From Actinomadura rayongensis (GTDB taxonomy: Bacteria; Actinomycetota; Actinomycetes; Streptosporangiales; Streptosporangiaceae), in the NCBI RefSeq assembly GCF_009831215.1, contig NZ_WUTW01000002.1, positions 620,001-684,000 of the forward strand: a DNA stretch of 64,000 nt, read 5' to 3'. The notes below the pieces were generated by a model, which searched no databases, was not told where the DNA came from, and was given only the letters and a program-made list of their open reading frames with translations. Positions 32,382-40,764 of the stretch are shown here, one piece after another. Within the stretch, counting starts at the first letter, position 1; each line of letters begins with the position of its first letter. The position numbers and the translations under genes are program-made.

Positions 32382-34093
32382 TTGTTCACCAGCGTCGGGT
32401 TGTTTATGGGGTCCTGATCTCCGTACGTGCCCGCGATCACCTTCGCCTGCTGCCGCAGGCTGAGGCCGGGATCGCGGAATGTGTACGGATCACGGTCCTC
32501 CCGTCCGGTGATGTCGTTGTCCCGCCAGTACTCGCCGTGGCCGTGGCCATCCGTGTCCAACCGGTTCGCGCCGAACCCTTCGTCGCTCGGTACTTGCGGA
32601 CCGTGGAGCGTCCAGCCGCCGTGGAAGACCTTGCCGGCGAGCGGAACGGGGTCGCCCGGCGCTTTCTCCGCCCAAACGTGCCCTGCGCCGATACCGAGGT
32701 CGCCGGCGTGGGCGACGTGCATTCCGGGACTGCCCGCCACGACGATGTCGTCGACCGGAAGCCGTCCGTCATGCTGCTTCGCGGCCTCACCGATGACGGT
32801 CGATCCATAGCTGTGGCCGACCAATGTCAGGTGGGAACCTGCATCGCCGGCGTCGTTCTGCGCGACACGTAGGCCGTCCACGAAGGAGTTCAGTTGCGCT
32901 CCGCCGCGTATCGCGTAGCCGGGGACTGCGGCGTCTCCGGGCAGCAGGTGGTCGAACACGTTGTTCGGCGCGTCGTAGCCGAGCCAGGCGATCGTCGACA
33001 CCGGGCCGCCGGTCAGCTGAGAGGTCGCTTGGTTCAAGTTGAACGCGCGATTCATGCTTCCCGTGAACTTGTCGAGATTTTCCGTCGTCCCGGGAACATA
33101 CACGCCCGTGTGCTTGGCCGTGTCCGGATTGCCGAAGGCGACGATCGCGCGACCGTCCGACCCATCCCCCTTGTCGTACTCCGACTGAGTGGTGATCGTG
33201 GAGTCGAGGCCGAGCAGGTAGACGTCCTGGCCCTTGCTCTCATAAGTCGAGATCGCGTCTCTCAGTTTGAGGAGACGTTCGAGGTCGCGATGCTGATAGC
33301 GGGTGAGGTTGTTGCCCTTCTCTTCGAGCTGGTTGATTCTGGCGGCGAGGCGGGTCCGGTTGGCCTCGTTGCGGTCTTCCGAGGGGATGCCGTCCAGCCA
33401 GCCAATCTTCTCCGGGTAGGCGTTCATCAGCAGGTGGCGCTGCTCCTCCGGGAGGGACTTCCACCAGGCCGCGACCTGCTGGGGAGTCTTGGTGCCCTTC
33501 GGGGGAAGATTGTTGGGATCGAAGCCGGCCAACTGTGTCGCGGTCTTGGCGTCGTTGCGCAGCTCGGCCAAAGGGTTCTTCGCACCGAGAATGCTGGGGC
33601 CGAGGCCGCGAAGCGCGGCGGCGATCTGCTGGTCGGCCGCGTTGGCCTCCTTCAGCGCTTGGACGAACTGCTGCTGGATCCCGGCGGCGATCTTCTTGAG
33701 CTGGTCCCAGTCGGAGTAGGCCGAGGGGAGAGCGTCCGGGAAGTCGATCGACCCATCGTGGCCCACCTTGAGGTAGCGCATCTGGGCTTCGCCGATGTAG
33801 TTGAGCAACTTGGTCTGGGCGGCTTTGAACTTGGCCTGAGCGCTGTTCAGCACGCTGGCGACCGATGACGCGTCGCCGGAGGCCACGCGGATCCGTTCCT
33901 GTTCCGGCACGAGCGTGCGCAGCGCCGCCTCCGCGTCCTGGCCATTCCAGCGTGCTTTGCGGACGCCTTGGAGGAACTTGTCGCGGTAGACGTCCTCGGC
34001 CTGTTCGAGCTGCTCGACCAGTTTCCGCCACGACCGCCACGCACCGTCGAGCTCATCGGGCTTCGCGTCACGAAGCTGGGCGAAGTCAACCAC
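32378..34093 (-). CDS. DUF1023 alpha/beta hydrolase with WXG/LXG-like helical N-terminus
   Basis: This 571-residue protein has a long helical N-terminal half (about 1-290, coiled-coil prone, beginning VVDFAQLRDAKPDELDGAWR) and a C-terminal DUF1023 alpha/beta hydrolase domain. The nucleophile is Ser428 in VGHSYGSTV, and a likely acid and His lie later (AEKAPGDPVP, DGHGHGEYW). DUF1023 proteins often ride on WXG-type N-termini and are linked to type VII secretion as candidate lipases or esterases. Start GTG at 34093 is set by GGGGAAG immediately before the upstream stop. It is preceded by a WXG-like gene and followed, with overlap, by a lipoprotein. It has no signal peptide, so export would need ESX. 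The substrate is unknown. Confidence 0.75.
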   Translation of the reverse strand: MVDFAQLRDAKPDELDGAWRSWRKLVEQLEQAEDVYRDKFLQGVRKARWNGQDAEAALRTLVPEQERIRVASGDASSVASVLNSAQAKFKAAQTKLLNYIGEAQMRYLKVGHDGSIDFPDALPSAYSDWDQLKKIAAGIQQQFVQALKEANAADQQIAAALRGLGPSILGAKNPLAELRNDAKTATQLAGFDPNNLPPKGTKTPQQVAAWWKSLPEEQRHLLMNAYPEKIGWLDGIPSEDRNEANRTRLAARINQLEEKGNNLTRYQHRDLERLLKLRDAISTYESKGQDVYLLGLDSTITTQSEYDKGDGSDGRAIVAFGNPDTAKHTGVYVPGTTENLDKFTGSMNRAFNLNQATSQLTGGPVSTIAWLGYDAPNNVFDHLLPGDAAVPGYAIRGGAQLNSFVDGLRVAQNDAGDAGSHLTLVGHSYGSTVIGEAAKQHDGRLPVDDIVVAGSPGMHVAHAGDLGIGAGHVWAEKAPGDPVPLAGKVFHGGWTLHGPQVPSDEGFGANRLDTDGHGHGEYWRDNDITGREDRDPYTFRDPGLSLRQQAKVIAGTYGDQDPINNPTLVNN

Positions 34094-34098
34094 GGTGT

Positions 34099-34581
34099 CT
34101 ACTTCCCCGTCCGAATCCGGCTGATCTGGTCCTTGATCTGTTCGTCCGCCCACTGCCGGTTCGTCGCGCACTTCTCGACCGCGCCGCCGAGGTACTCGAC
34201 TTCGTCCGCCATGCGCCGAAGCGCCTGCGACCAGGCGGCGGAGACCTCTTTCATCGCCGCGGCCGTCTGCCAGCCCGCGCCCAGCGCGTCGCCCACGCGA
34301 TCGGATTCGGACACGAAAGCTTTGCCGCCCTGGCGAAGATGCGCGACGGCCCCGTCCGCCGACCGGCCCGCCGCGCGCAACGCGGACGGATCCATGGCCG
34401 ATGTTCCACCGGCGCCCGTCGGCTGGTTCTGCGGTTGCGCGGGCCGCTGGGCCGGTGCCGGTTGCGGGGCGCGCGTGCCCGGGACCTGCAACGCTGGCGG
34501 CAGTGGAGAGTGCGGATCAGGCGTCGGTGGCGGCGGGCCGGGCTCGGGGTTCAAGAGCTTGTTGAGGGGATTCTCAGTCAT
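34099..34581 (-). CDS. WXG100-like helical protein with proline-rich N-terminus
   Basis: In this 160-residue protein the first 55 residues are proline-rich (PEPGPPPPTPDPHSPLPP). The rest forms two long helices of a WXG-type hairpin around GAGWQTAAAMKEVSAAW. No YxxxD/E motif is obvious at the tail (DEQIKDQISRIRTGK). It lies directly between mycosin and the DUF1023 hydrolase, five bases ahead of the latter, suggesting a partner or chaperone for the hydrolase. ATG at 34581. Not recognised as a named family. Confidence 0.6.
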   Translation of the reverse strand: MTENPLNKLLNPEPGPPPPTPDPHSPLPPALQVPGTRAPQPAPAQRPAQPQNQPTGAGGTSAMDPSALRAAGRSADGAVAHLRQGGKAFVSESDRVGDALGAGWQTAAAMKEVSAAWSQALRRMADEVEYLGGAVEKCATNRQWADEQIKDQISRIRTGK

Positions 34582-34593
34582 CGGCCTCGCCTT

Positions 34594-35787
34594 TCATCGG
34601 GCGCGGGCTTGACGTCGCGAACGGGCCGCGACGACGACCGCCGCCCCCGCGATCGCGAGGACGACGGCGACGCCAAGGCCGGCCAGGGCCAGGGTTTTCG
34701 CGCTCAACACCGCGCTCGTGCCCTCATCCCCGGCAGGGCTCGCGGCCTGCTTCACCGGCGGCGCCTGACCGTGGTGGCGGTCCCATTCGGCATAGACCGG
34801 ATTGGTCGCGTTCTTGGGGACGTTCGCCGTCAGCGCGCGGTACGGCATCACCAGTCCGTAACCCGTCTGCTCGTCCTTTCCGGACGGGCCGACGTCCTTC
34901 GCCGTGGCGATGATCCGCTGCACCACCTCGCGCGCCGACATGGTCGGGTATTTCGCCCGTACCAGCGCCACGACCGCCGAGGTGAGAGCCGTCGACGCGC
35001 TCGTACCGGAGGCCCGGATCATTTTTCCTTGTCGATCCAGCGTCCCGATGTGCACGCCAGGCGCCGCGACGTCGACCGAAGGCTGCGGGGTGGTGTCCGC
35101 CCAGGGTTTCAGGTCGCTGTCCACCGCGCCCACGGTCAGGACGCCCGGACAGCCACCAGGCTCCAGAACATGCCGCGTCGGGCGGTTTCCCGAACCCGCC
35201 ACGACAACGACGTCGCGTTCCAGCGCATGGTCGATCGCCTTCTGGACCTCACGGGAACAATGTCCATCGCCATAGCCGCTGTACCACGCGGCCGACACGT
35301 TGATGACCTTCGCCCCGTGATCGGCCGCCCATACGATGCCCTTGGCGTACTCGGCGTTCGTGCTCGCGACCACCGGCAAGACTCTCGCGTCCGGGGCGAG
35401 GCCCAGCATGCCGGTGCCGGATCCGTTGGCGGCGATGAGGGCCGCCATTCCCGTGCCGTGGCCGAAGCCCCCCTTGTCGAGCGCGTCCGTCTCGATGTCG
35501 GCATCGGTGCGTCCGTCGGTGCCGCCGCCGGTGGCATCCCAGCCGCCGACGAGCCGACCAGCGAGCTCGGTGAGGCGTCCGTTGGCGCCCGAGTCGACGA
35601 CACCGACCGTGATGCCGATGCCCTTCGACACCGGCCACACCCGGGACTGGAGGCTCCAGGTTGTGAACCACCACTCCTCGGGGCGCGGCGCGGGAGCCGA
35701 TGCCGACGCGTCGACCTGACCGACGGCCGTGGGCAGGAGAGCGCACAGTACGGCCATCGAGCCCACGGCCCGCTTCCACACGGTCAT
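34594..35787 (-). CDS. Second mycosin-like subtilisin protease
   Basis: This 397-residue S8 protease is organised like MycP. It has a signal peptide at 1-25, catalytic Asp65 (VGVVDSG), His110 (FGHGTG), Ser263 (ASGTSAST) and Asn201 (AGSGN), and a C-terminal transmembrane helix at about 368-391 followed by a basic tail. Mycosins are normally one per ESX system; this one is encoded in an operon that lacks the ATPase and channel genes. It differs clearly from the mycosin at 8526. ATG at 35787 overlaps the stop of the PPE/WXG-like gene by four bases. Confidence 0.88.
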   Translation of the reverse strand: MTVWKRAVGSMAVLCALLPTAVGQVDASASAPAPRPEEWWFTTWSLQSRVWPVSKGIGITVGVVDSGANGRLTELAGRLVGGWDATGGGTDGRTDADIETDALDKGGFGHGTGMAALIAANGSGTGMLGLAPDARVLPVVASTNAEYAKGIVWAADHGAKVINVSAAWYSGYGDGHCSREVQKAIDHALERDVVVVAGSGNRPTRHVLEPGGCPGVLTVGAVDSDLKPWADTTPQPSVDVAAPGVHIGTLDRQGKMIRASGTSASTALTSAVVALVRAKYPTMSAREVVQRIIATAKDVGPSGKDEQTGYGLVMPYRALTANVPKNATNPVYAEWDRHHGQAPPVKQAASPAGDEGTSAVLSAKTLALAGLGVAVVLAIAGAAVVVAARSRRQARAR

Positions 35788-37097
35788 TCGCTTCCTCGGA
35801 GTTCGGGTGGCGCTTCGAGCCTTTCCGGGCGCGCGTCCTTCGCCTGTCCCGCATCATCGGACTCGTCAGCGGGCTCTGCCTGCGCAGGTTCCGGCCGGAC
35901 AGGAGAACCGAGAACGACTTCGGGGACGGGTTCCACACCCCAGTTCGCGGTCGAAGAGTCGGCGCGCCACGCTTCGTCGTCATATTCGACGGAGGCCGGA
36001 GAAGCTCCGCCGATGACGGGAGATACGGCGGGATCCGCGTTCCAGTTCTCACGTTCTTCGGCGAGCCAGAACTCCCGCCGCCGCTCGTCCTGCCGGTCCT
36101 CGCGCTTACCGGCTCCGGCAGCGCCGGGGCCGAGCGGCCCGGAGCCCTTCGCCGACGAGGCCGTCCCGCCGCGACCGTTCGGGCCGAACCCGTCGTTCCC
36201 GAGACCGCCCGGTCGTCCGCCCAGCGGGCCGAGTCCACCCGGATCGGCCCCGGCCCCGGGCAGCGCGCCCGGCGGCCCGCCGGGGCCGACGCCGCCGAAC
36301 GGGCTCGGCGCGCCGCCTGGACCGGTCGGCGGCCCGCCGAACGGCGAGCCCGTGATGCCGTTGCCTCCCGCGCCGGCGAGATCCGTGCCCGTCACCGCAC
36401 CGTCCAGCGCGCCGGGCCGCACACCCGTCGCCGGGTGACCGTTGGCGCCGCCGTTCAACGGTCCATCGGCCCCGCTCAGCCCGGTGGCGTTGGCGAGCGG
36501 GTGATGCCCGGCGCCTGGGCTCCCGCCCGGTGAGCCGCCCGCGGCGGTCGGACTGCTCGCCGGTGCTCCACTCGTCATCGGCCGCGTCGAAGGATCGTCG
36601 ATCTGCTCGATTCCCTGCTTCAGGCGCTCGACGGTCACCGCTTCGGGAAGGCGCGACCATGCCTGGGCGATACGTGCGTTGAGGCGCTGCATGTACTCGC
36701 GGGCGTACTTGTCGTCGCCGCCGTCCTTGATCAAGCCGGTGTCGGGCTTGTGCTTGACGTACCACCGGAGGATCTCGTCGCCGTACCAGTCGAGGGTCTT
36801 GCCCATCTGCTCCGTTGCGGCGGCGAGCTGATCGGCTGTCGTGTGCAGCTTGCGGAGCGCCTTCTGAGTCGCGGTGGCGGCCTCGTCCTCCCAGTCGTCG
36901 GCGAGAGCCTTCGAAGCCCGGTTGATCACCTCGCGCAGCGCGATCAGATGCTGTGACGCGCCCACATACGCGGCGCCCGCGTTGCTGATCGCATTGTGAT
37001 CGGTCGCATCGAGGAGAGCGCGTATCTTGCCGATGTCGCCGTAAGAGGACGGGTCTCCCGTTGGTGCGCCACCCGTCCGGAGGGTGTAGCGGGTCAT
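35784..37097 (-). CDS. PPE/WXG-like secretion candidate with Gly/Pro-rich middle
   Basis: This 437-residue protein has a helical N-terminal domain of about 185 residues (TDHNAISNAGAAYVGASQHL; Trp in LADDWEDEAATATQKAL) resembling WXG100/PPE helical bundles. A Gly/Pro-rich linker follows (about 190-330), then a C-terminal region with the Trp-rich motif REFWLAEERENWN and an acidic end. No signal peptide. ATG at 37097 is favoured over GTG at 37103 because GGAG sits at a proper distance. It begins two bases after the EspC-like gene, so the pair resembles EspC with its larger partner. Likely an ESX substrate or surface protein; its activity is unknown. Confidence 0.65.
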   Translation of the reverse strand: MTRYTLRTGGAPTGDPSSYGDIGKIRALLDATDHNAISNAGAAYVGASQHLIALREVINRASKALADDWEDEAATATQKALRKLHTTADQLAAATEQMGKTLDWYGDEILRWYVKHKPDTGLIKDGGDDKYAREYMQRLNARIAQAWSRLPEAVTVERLKQGIEQIDDPSTRPMTSGAPASSPTAAGGSPGGSPGAGHHPLANATGLSGADGPLNGGANGHPATGVRPGALDGAVTGTDLAGAGGNGITGSPFGGPPTGPGGAPSPFGGVGPGGPPGALPGAGADPGGLGPLGGRPGGLGNDGFGPNGRGGTASSAKGSGPLGPGAAGAGKREDRQDERRREFWLAEERENWNADPAVSPVIGGASPASVEYDDEAWRADSSTANWGVEPVPEVVLGSPVRPEPAQAEPADESDDAGQAKDARPERLEAPPELRGSE

Positions 37098-37099
37098 CG

Positions 37100-37474
37100 T
37101 CACTCCACGGGCTTCACGGTCGACGTGGTCGGGGGGACATCGCCGGACGGGTTGATCGAGCGAATGTCCGCGAGCATCTTCTCGTCGGACTCGCGGTAGT
37201 TGTCGGCGATCTTCGAGATCGCTTCGGCGACCTGCGCGAAGTCGTCCAGGAAAGTCTGGTAAAGGCAGGTGATCTGCTGGTTTCCGGCCGTGACGGTCGC
37301 GGCGAGGGATCTGGCCGCGTCCCAGGAGCCGAAGGCCGCGGCGGGGACGTTGCCGCGGGAGGAGACGTCGGAGAGCGTGCCGGGGCCCGCGACGCGCTGG
37401 AGTTCCGCGTGCATCGTCCTGGCGACGTCCTTGATCTTGGCGTGGTCGTACCTGGATTTGCCCGGTCCTGCCAC
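37100..37474 (-). CDS. EspC-like small ESX protein with YxxxD motif
   Basis: This 124-residue protein has two helices around an FGSWDAARSL turn and the tail motif NYRESDEKM, where Tyr93 and Asp97 fit the YxxxD/E secretion signal. The size and plan match EspC/WXG100-type substrates. GTG at 37474 follows AAGGTGG. It is the first gene of the seven-gene operon (37,474 down to 31,296). Its partner is probably the next gene. Confidence 0.7.
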   Translation of the reverse strand: MAGPGKSRYDHAKIKDVARTMHAELQRVAGPGTLSDVSSRGNVPAAAFGSWDAARSLAATVTAGNQQITCLYQTFLDDFAQVAEAISKIADNYRESDEKMLADIRSINPSGDVPPTTSTVKPVE

Positions 37475-37522
37475 CGGTCCACCTTTCGGGCATGCGGATG
37501 CGGAGAGGTGCGCGGGGTCATT

Positions 37523-37540
37523 GCATGATCAAGCATGATC
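37523..37540. repeat. Short direct repeat upstream of the mini-ESX operon
   Basis: GCATGATC occurs twice ten bases apart (37523-37530 and 37533-37540), about one helical turn, roughly 50 bases ahead of the first gene. It may be a regulator site of the operon. The core TGATCA is palindromic. Confidence 0.4.
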
Positions 37541-37673
37541 ATGACAGTGGTCAAGTCGACCGTCAGAGTCCCGTACGGCCCAGTTTCAGCGCGTTGGGCC
37601 AGGCTGCTCGGCGAAAGGCGCTGAGGGCCGGGCGTGCAACCCGGGCATTTCGGTAAGTAACAATCGCGTCACC

Positions 37674-37923
37674 TCAAGGACGCGGCGGCGGTCGGAGGGA
37701 GCCGACGGCCATGATGAGCGCGAACGCGCTGATTGCCGCGACGAACCGGAGGGCCACCGCGTAGCCGTGCGCGTCGGGGGCGCCGTCGAGTTCGCTCGCC
37801 GCCAGCGCCGCGCACAGCAGGGCGAACCCCGCGCAGAGCGAAGACCAGTGCTCCGACCGACGCGGCGATCATCGCGGCCCGGGACGGCGGACGGTCGGAC
37901 GGGACGGCCTCGGCATCGGACAC
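37674..37923 (-). pseudogene. Frameshifted small two-helix membrane protein
   Basis: From GTG 37923 the frame reads VSDAEAVPSDRPPSRAAMIA, then ASVGALVFAL. An extra base around 37831-37836 then shifts it into AGFALLCAALAASELDGAP and a second helix (VALRFVAAISAFALIMAVGS) ending at TGA 37674. Removing one base gives an 82-residue protein with two transmembrane helices. Length (250 bases) fits exactly one surplus base. It could be a sequencing error or a dying gene. The rest of this 760-base gap between the mini-ESX operon and the HtrA gene shows no other gene. Confidence 0.5.
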
Positions 37924-38127
37924 CGAAGGGGCGACGGCGCTCGTCAAGGGAGAGGCGAAAAAGCGGGGGACACGGGACCGGCTGTTCTCGGTCGGGGTTC
38001 CGATCGTCGGTCGCCGACGGACGGTCTGGACACCGTCCCGATACTCAGATCCCCGGGGAATTCGTGCTCGACGGCGACACGGCCGCGTGATCTGGATGGT
38101 GATCGCGCGGCCGTGCCCTCCCATGTC

Positions 38128-38156
38128 GGCCGTACGGAGCCCGGCTCCGTACGGCC
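38128..38156 (-). terminator. Terminator downstream of the HtrA-like gene
   Basis: Perfect 12-bp stem (GGCCGTACGGAG / CTCCGTACGGCC) with loop CCCGG, 80 bases past the stop codon. Confidence 0.7.
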
Positions 38157-38235
38157 TTCGTCACCGGTGACCGGTCGTCCGCCCGCTCCCCCCGGAGCCG
38201 TGACCACGCGGTGTCACCGGTGAGTTCGTGGCGCC

Positions 38236-39150
38236 TCAGACGGAGCCCGCGGCGATGATCTCGGCGGCGGCCGACCGGGCCGTGTTGGACGGGATCGCGA
38301 AGCCGACGCCGATGTTCCCCGACGACGAGCCGCCCGAGGTGGCGATCGCCGTGTTGATCCCGACGAGCTGCCCGGCCGCGTTCACCAGCGCGCCGCCCGA
38401 GTTGCCCGGGTTGATCGCCGCGTCGGTCTGGATCGCGTTGCGGATCACCGTCTGCTCCTGCGGCGTCTGGCCGCGCAGGAAGGACGGGAGCTGCTGGTCC
38501 TGTTCGTCGCTCTCCTTGATCTCGCGGCCGAGCGCGCTGACGATCCCGGACGTCACCGACCCGTCCAGGCCGAGCGGGCTGCCGATCGCCAGTACCGCGT
38601 CGCCGACCGCGAGGCCGTCGCTGTTCCCGAACGTCACCGGCTTCAGCCCGGACACGCCCGCCGCCTTCAGCACCGCGATGTCGTTGGACGCGTCGGACCC
38701 GACCACCGTCGCCCGCGCCGTCTTCCCGTTGCTGAACTTGACGGTCACGGCGCTCGCCCCCGCGACGACGTGCGCGTTCGTCATGATCACGCCGTCCGAG
38801 CGGATGATCACGCCGGAGCCCGAGCCGCTCTGCGTCGCCACCGACACGACGCTCGGCGACACCGCCGCCGCGACCTGCGCCGTCGAACCGCCGGTGGTGG
38901 ACGCGCCGGAGACCGCCGTCGGGCTGGAGTAGACCGTCCCGTCTCCGGTGGCCGACAGCGCGACGGCGGCGCCGGCCGCGCCCGACCCGACGGCCACGAG
39001 CGCCGCCGCCCCCACGGCGGCGATCCGGCGGCCGAGCGTCCAGCGTCCCCGCCGCGCCGCGGGCGGCGCGGGCGGTGCCGGGGGCTGGAGGTGCGGCGCG
39101 TTCGGGTTCGGCGGCGTCCACTGCCGCCACGGTTCGTTCGACTCGGTCAT
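38236..39150 (-). CDS. Membrane-anchored HtrA/trypsin-like serine protease (PepD-like)
   Basis: This 304-residue protein has a proline-rich cytoplasmic tail, one transmembrane helix (about 40-66) and a chymotrypsin-fold protease domain outside. The triad is His127 (MTNAHVV), Asp157 (SNDIAVL) and Ser251 (NPGNSGG). It stops soon after the protease domain and lacks the PDZ domain usual in HtrA. It lies behind a sensor kinase and response regulator on the same strand, an order like mprA-mprB-pepD of Mycobacterium, where the protease acts in envelope stress control. About 180 bases separate it from the kinase, so it may have its own promoter. Confidence 0.88.
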   Translation of the reverse strand: MTESNEPWRQWTPPNPNAPHLQPPAPPAPPAARRGRWTLGRRIAAVGAAALVAVGSGAAGAAVALSATGDGTVYSSPTAVSGASTTGGSTAQVAAAVSPSVVSVATQSGSGSGVIIRSDGVIMTNAHVVAGASAVTVKFSNGKTARATVVGSDASNDIAVLKAAGVSGLKPVTFGNSDGLAVGDAVLAIGSPLGLDGSVTSGIVSALGREIKESDEQDQQLPSFLRGQTPQEQTVIRNAIQTDAAINPGNSGGALVNAAGQLVGINTAIATSGGSSSGNIGVGFAIPSNTARSAAAEIIAAGSV

Positions 39151-39330
39151 GTCGGTCCCCCTGTCGGTTGCCTCATCCCGACTATCGGCGCCGGGCCTGA
39201 GACGCCCCTGAGCGGTTCCTGAACGTCCGCTGAAAGTCTGGGCGGGGCGCGGTCTTCCGGTCCTCCGGAGCGGAAGCGCGCCCTGCGGACGTCATCCGAC
39301 CGCACGAACCTGAGAGCGAGCTGGAAATTC

Positions 39331-40764
39331 TCAGTCGAGGGGCAGAAGGACCCGGAACGTCGCGCCCCGACCCGGCTCGGACTCCACCTCGACGCGTCCG
39401 TCGTGCGCCGCGACCAGCGCCGCGACGATCGCGAGGCCGAGCCCCGTCCCGCCCCGGCTGCGCGCCTCGTCGACGCGGTAGAACCGCTCGAAGACGCGTT
39501 CGCGCTGCTCGCCGCTCAACCCCGGGCCCTGGTCGGCGACCTCGCAGACGGCGGCGGGCGCCCCGCCGAGCGTCCCCGGACGGAGCCGGACCTCGATCGG
39601 CGTGTCCGGCGGCGTGTGCGCGACGGCGTTGGCGAGCAGGTTCCCGAACACCTGCCGCAGGCGCGGTTCGTCGCCGAGCACCTGGTAGGCGACCGTCCCG
39701 TCCACAGTGAGTTCGATGTCGCGCTCGGGCGCCACGACTCTGGCCTCCCGGACGGAGTCGGCGGCGACCGCGAGCAGGTCCACCGGCGTGCGCTCGATGG
39801 GACGCTGCCGGTCCAGCCGGGCGAGCAGCAGCAGGTCCTCGACCAGCAGGCCCATCCGGGACGCGGCGTCCTCGATCCGGCCGATGAGCCGGTCCAACTC
39901 GTCCGGCGACCGGGCCGCGCCCTGCCGGTACAGCTCGGCGAACCCGCGGATGGCGGTGAGCGGCGTGCGCAGCTCGTGGCTGGCGTCCGCGACGAAGCGG
40001 CGCATCCGCTCCTCCGACCGGCGCGCCGACGCCTCCGACACCGCGCGCGCCCCGAACGCCGCCTCGATCTGGCTGAGCATCCCGTTCAGCGCGAGGCCGA
40101 GCCGTCCGACCTCGGTGCGCCGATCGGCGGCCGGGACGCGCCGCGACAGGTCCCCGGCCGCGATCGCCCCGGCGGTCCGCTCGATCTCGCGCAGCGGACG
40201 CAGGCTCGCGCCGACCGCCCACACGCCGAGCACGGTGATCCCCGCGACGACGAGCCCCCCGACGATCATGTCGATGGCGACGAGCCGGCCGACCGTCCGC
40301 TCGACCTCCTCCAGGCTGAGCGCGAGCACGACGACGTCCCCGCCCGGCAGCGGCTCGGTGATCACCCGCCACGGCGTGCGGGCGCGGTCGGTGCCGTGGG
40401 CGGTGAACGGCTCGTCGACGCGTTTGTAGTCGCCGGCGGTGAGGCGCGGACGGCCGGACGTCCCGAACGGCGGCGTGTCGCTCTCCCGCAGCCGTCCGTC
40501 CGCGTCGCGCACCTCGATGAACATCTCGCTCGGCATCCGCACGACGATGTGCGCCCGGTCGGTGACGAGCTGCGGCGCGACCTGGTCGACGGCGCGCGGG
40601 ATGTTCTCGTGGAGCTGCGCGTCGGCGCGTCCGACCAGGTAGGTGCGCAGCACGCCGACGCTCGCCGCGCTCATCACCGTCAGCCCGAGCGCGACCAGCA
40701 GCAGCGCGCCCGCGATGAGGCGCGTCCGCAGCGACGTCCGGACGGCGAACCGGCGCACGCTCAT
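39331..40764 (-). CDS. Sensor histidine kinase (MprB-like)
   Basis: This 477-residue membrane kinase has two transmembrane helices (about 12-35 and 165-190) enclosing an extracytoplasmic sensor of about 130 residues. A HAMP domain follows (RPLREIERTAGAIAAGDLSR). The dimerisation/phosphoacceptor domain carries His in VADASHELRTPLTAIRG at about 261. The ATPase domain has the N box (FGNLLANAVAHT), G1 (ADQGPGLS) and G2 (GGTGLGLAIV). ATG at 40764 overlaps the response regulator stop by four bases, so the two form a coupled pair. The signal sensed is unknown; envelope stress is a fair guess from the HtrA neighbour. Confidence 0.92.
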   Translation of the reverse strand: MSVRRFAVRTSLRTRLIAGALLLVALGLTVMSAASVGVLRTYLVGRADAQLHENIPRAVDQVAPQLVTDRAHIVVRMPSEMFIEVRDADGRLRESDTPPFGTSGRPRLTAGDYKRVDEPFTAHGTDRARTPWRVITEPLPGGDVVVLALSLEEVERTVGRLVAIDMIVGGLVVAGITVLGVWAVGASLRPLREIERTAGAIAAGDLSRRVPAADRRTEVGRLGLALNGMLSQIEAAFGARAVSEASARRSEERMRRFVADASHELRTPLTAIRGFAELYRQGAARSPDELDRLIGRIEDAASRMGLLVEDLLLLARLDRQRPIERTPVDLLAVAADSVREARVVAPERDIELTVDGTVAYQVLGDEPRLRQVFGNLLANAVAHTPPDTPIEVRLRPGTLGGAPAAVCEVADQGPGLSGEQRERVFERFYRVDEARSRGGTGLGLAIVAALVAAHDGRVEVESEPGRGATFRVLLPLD

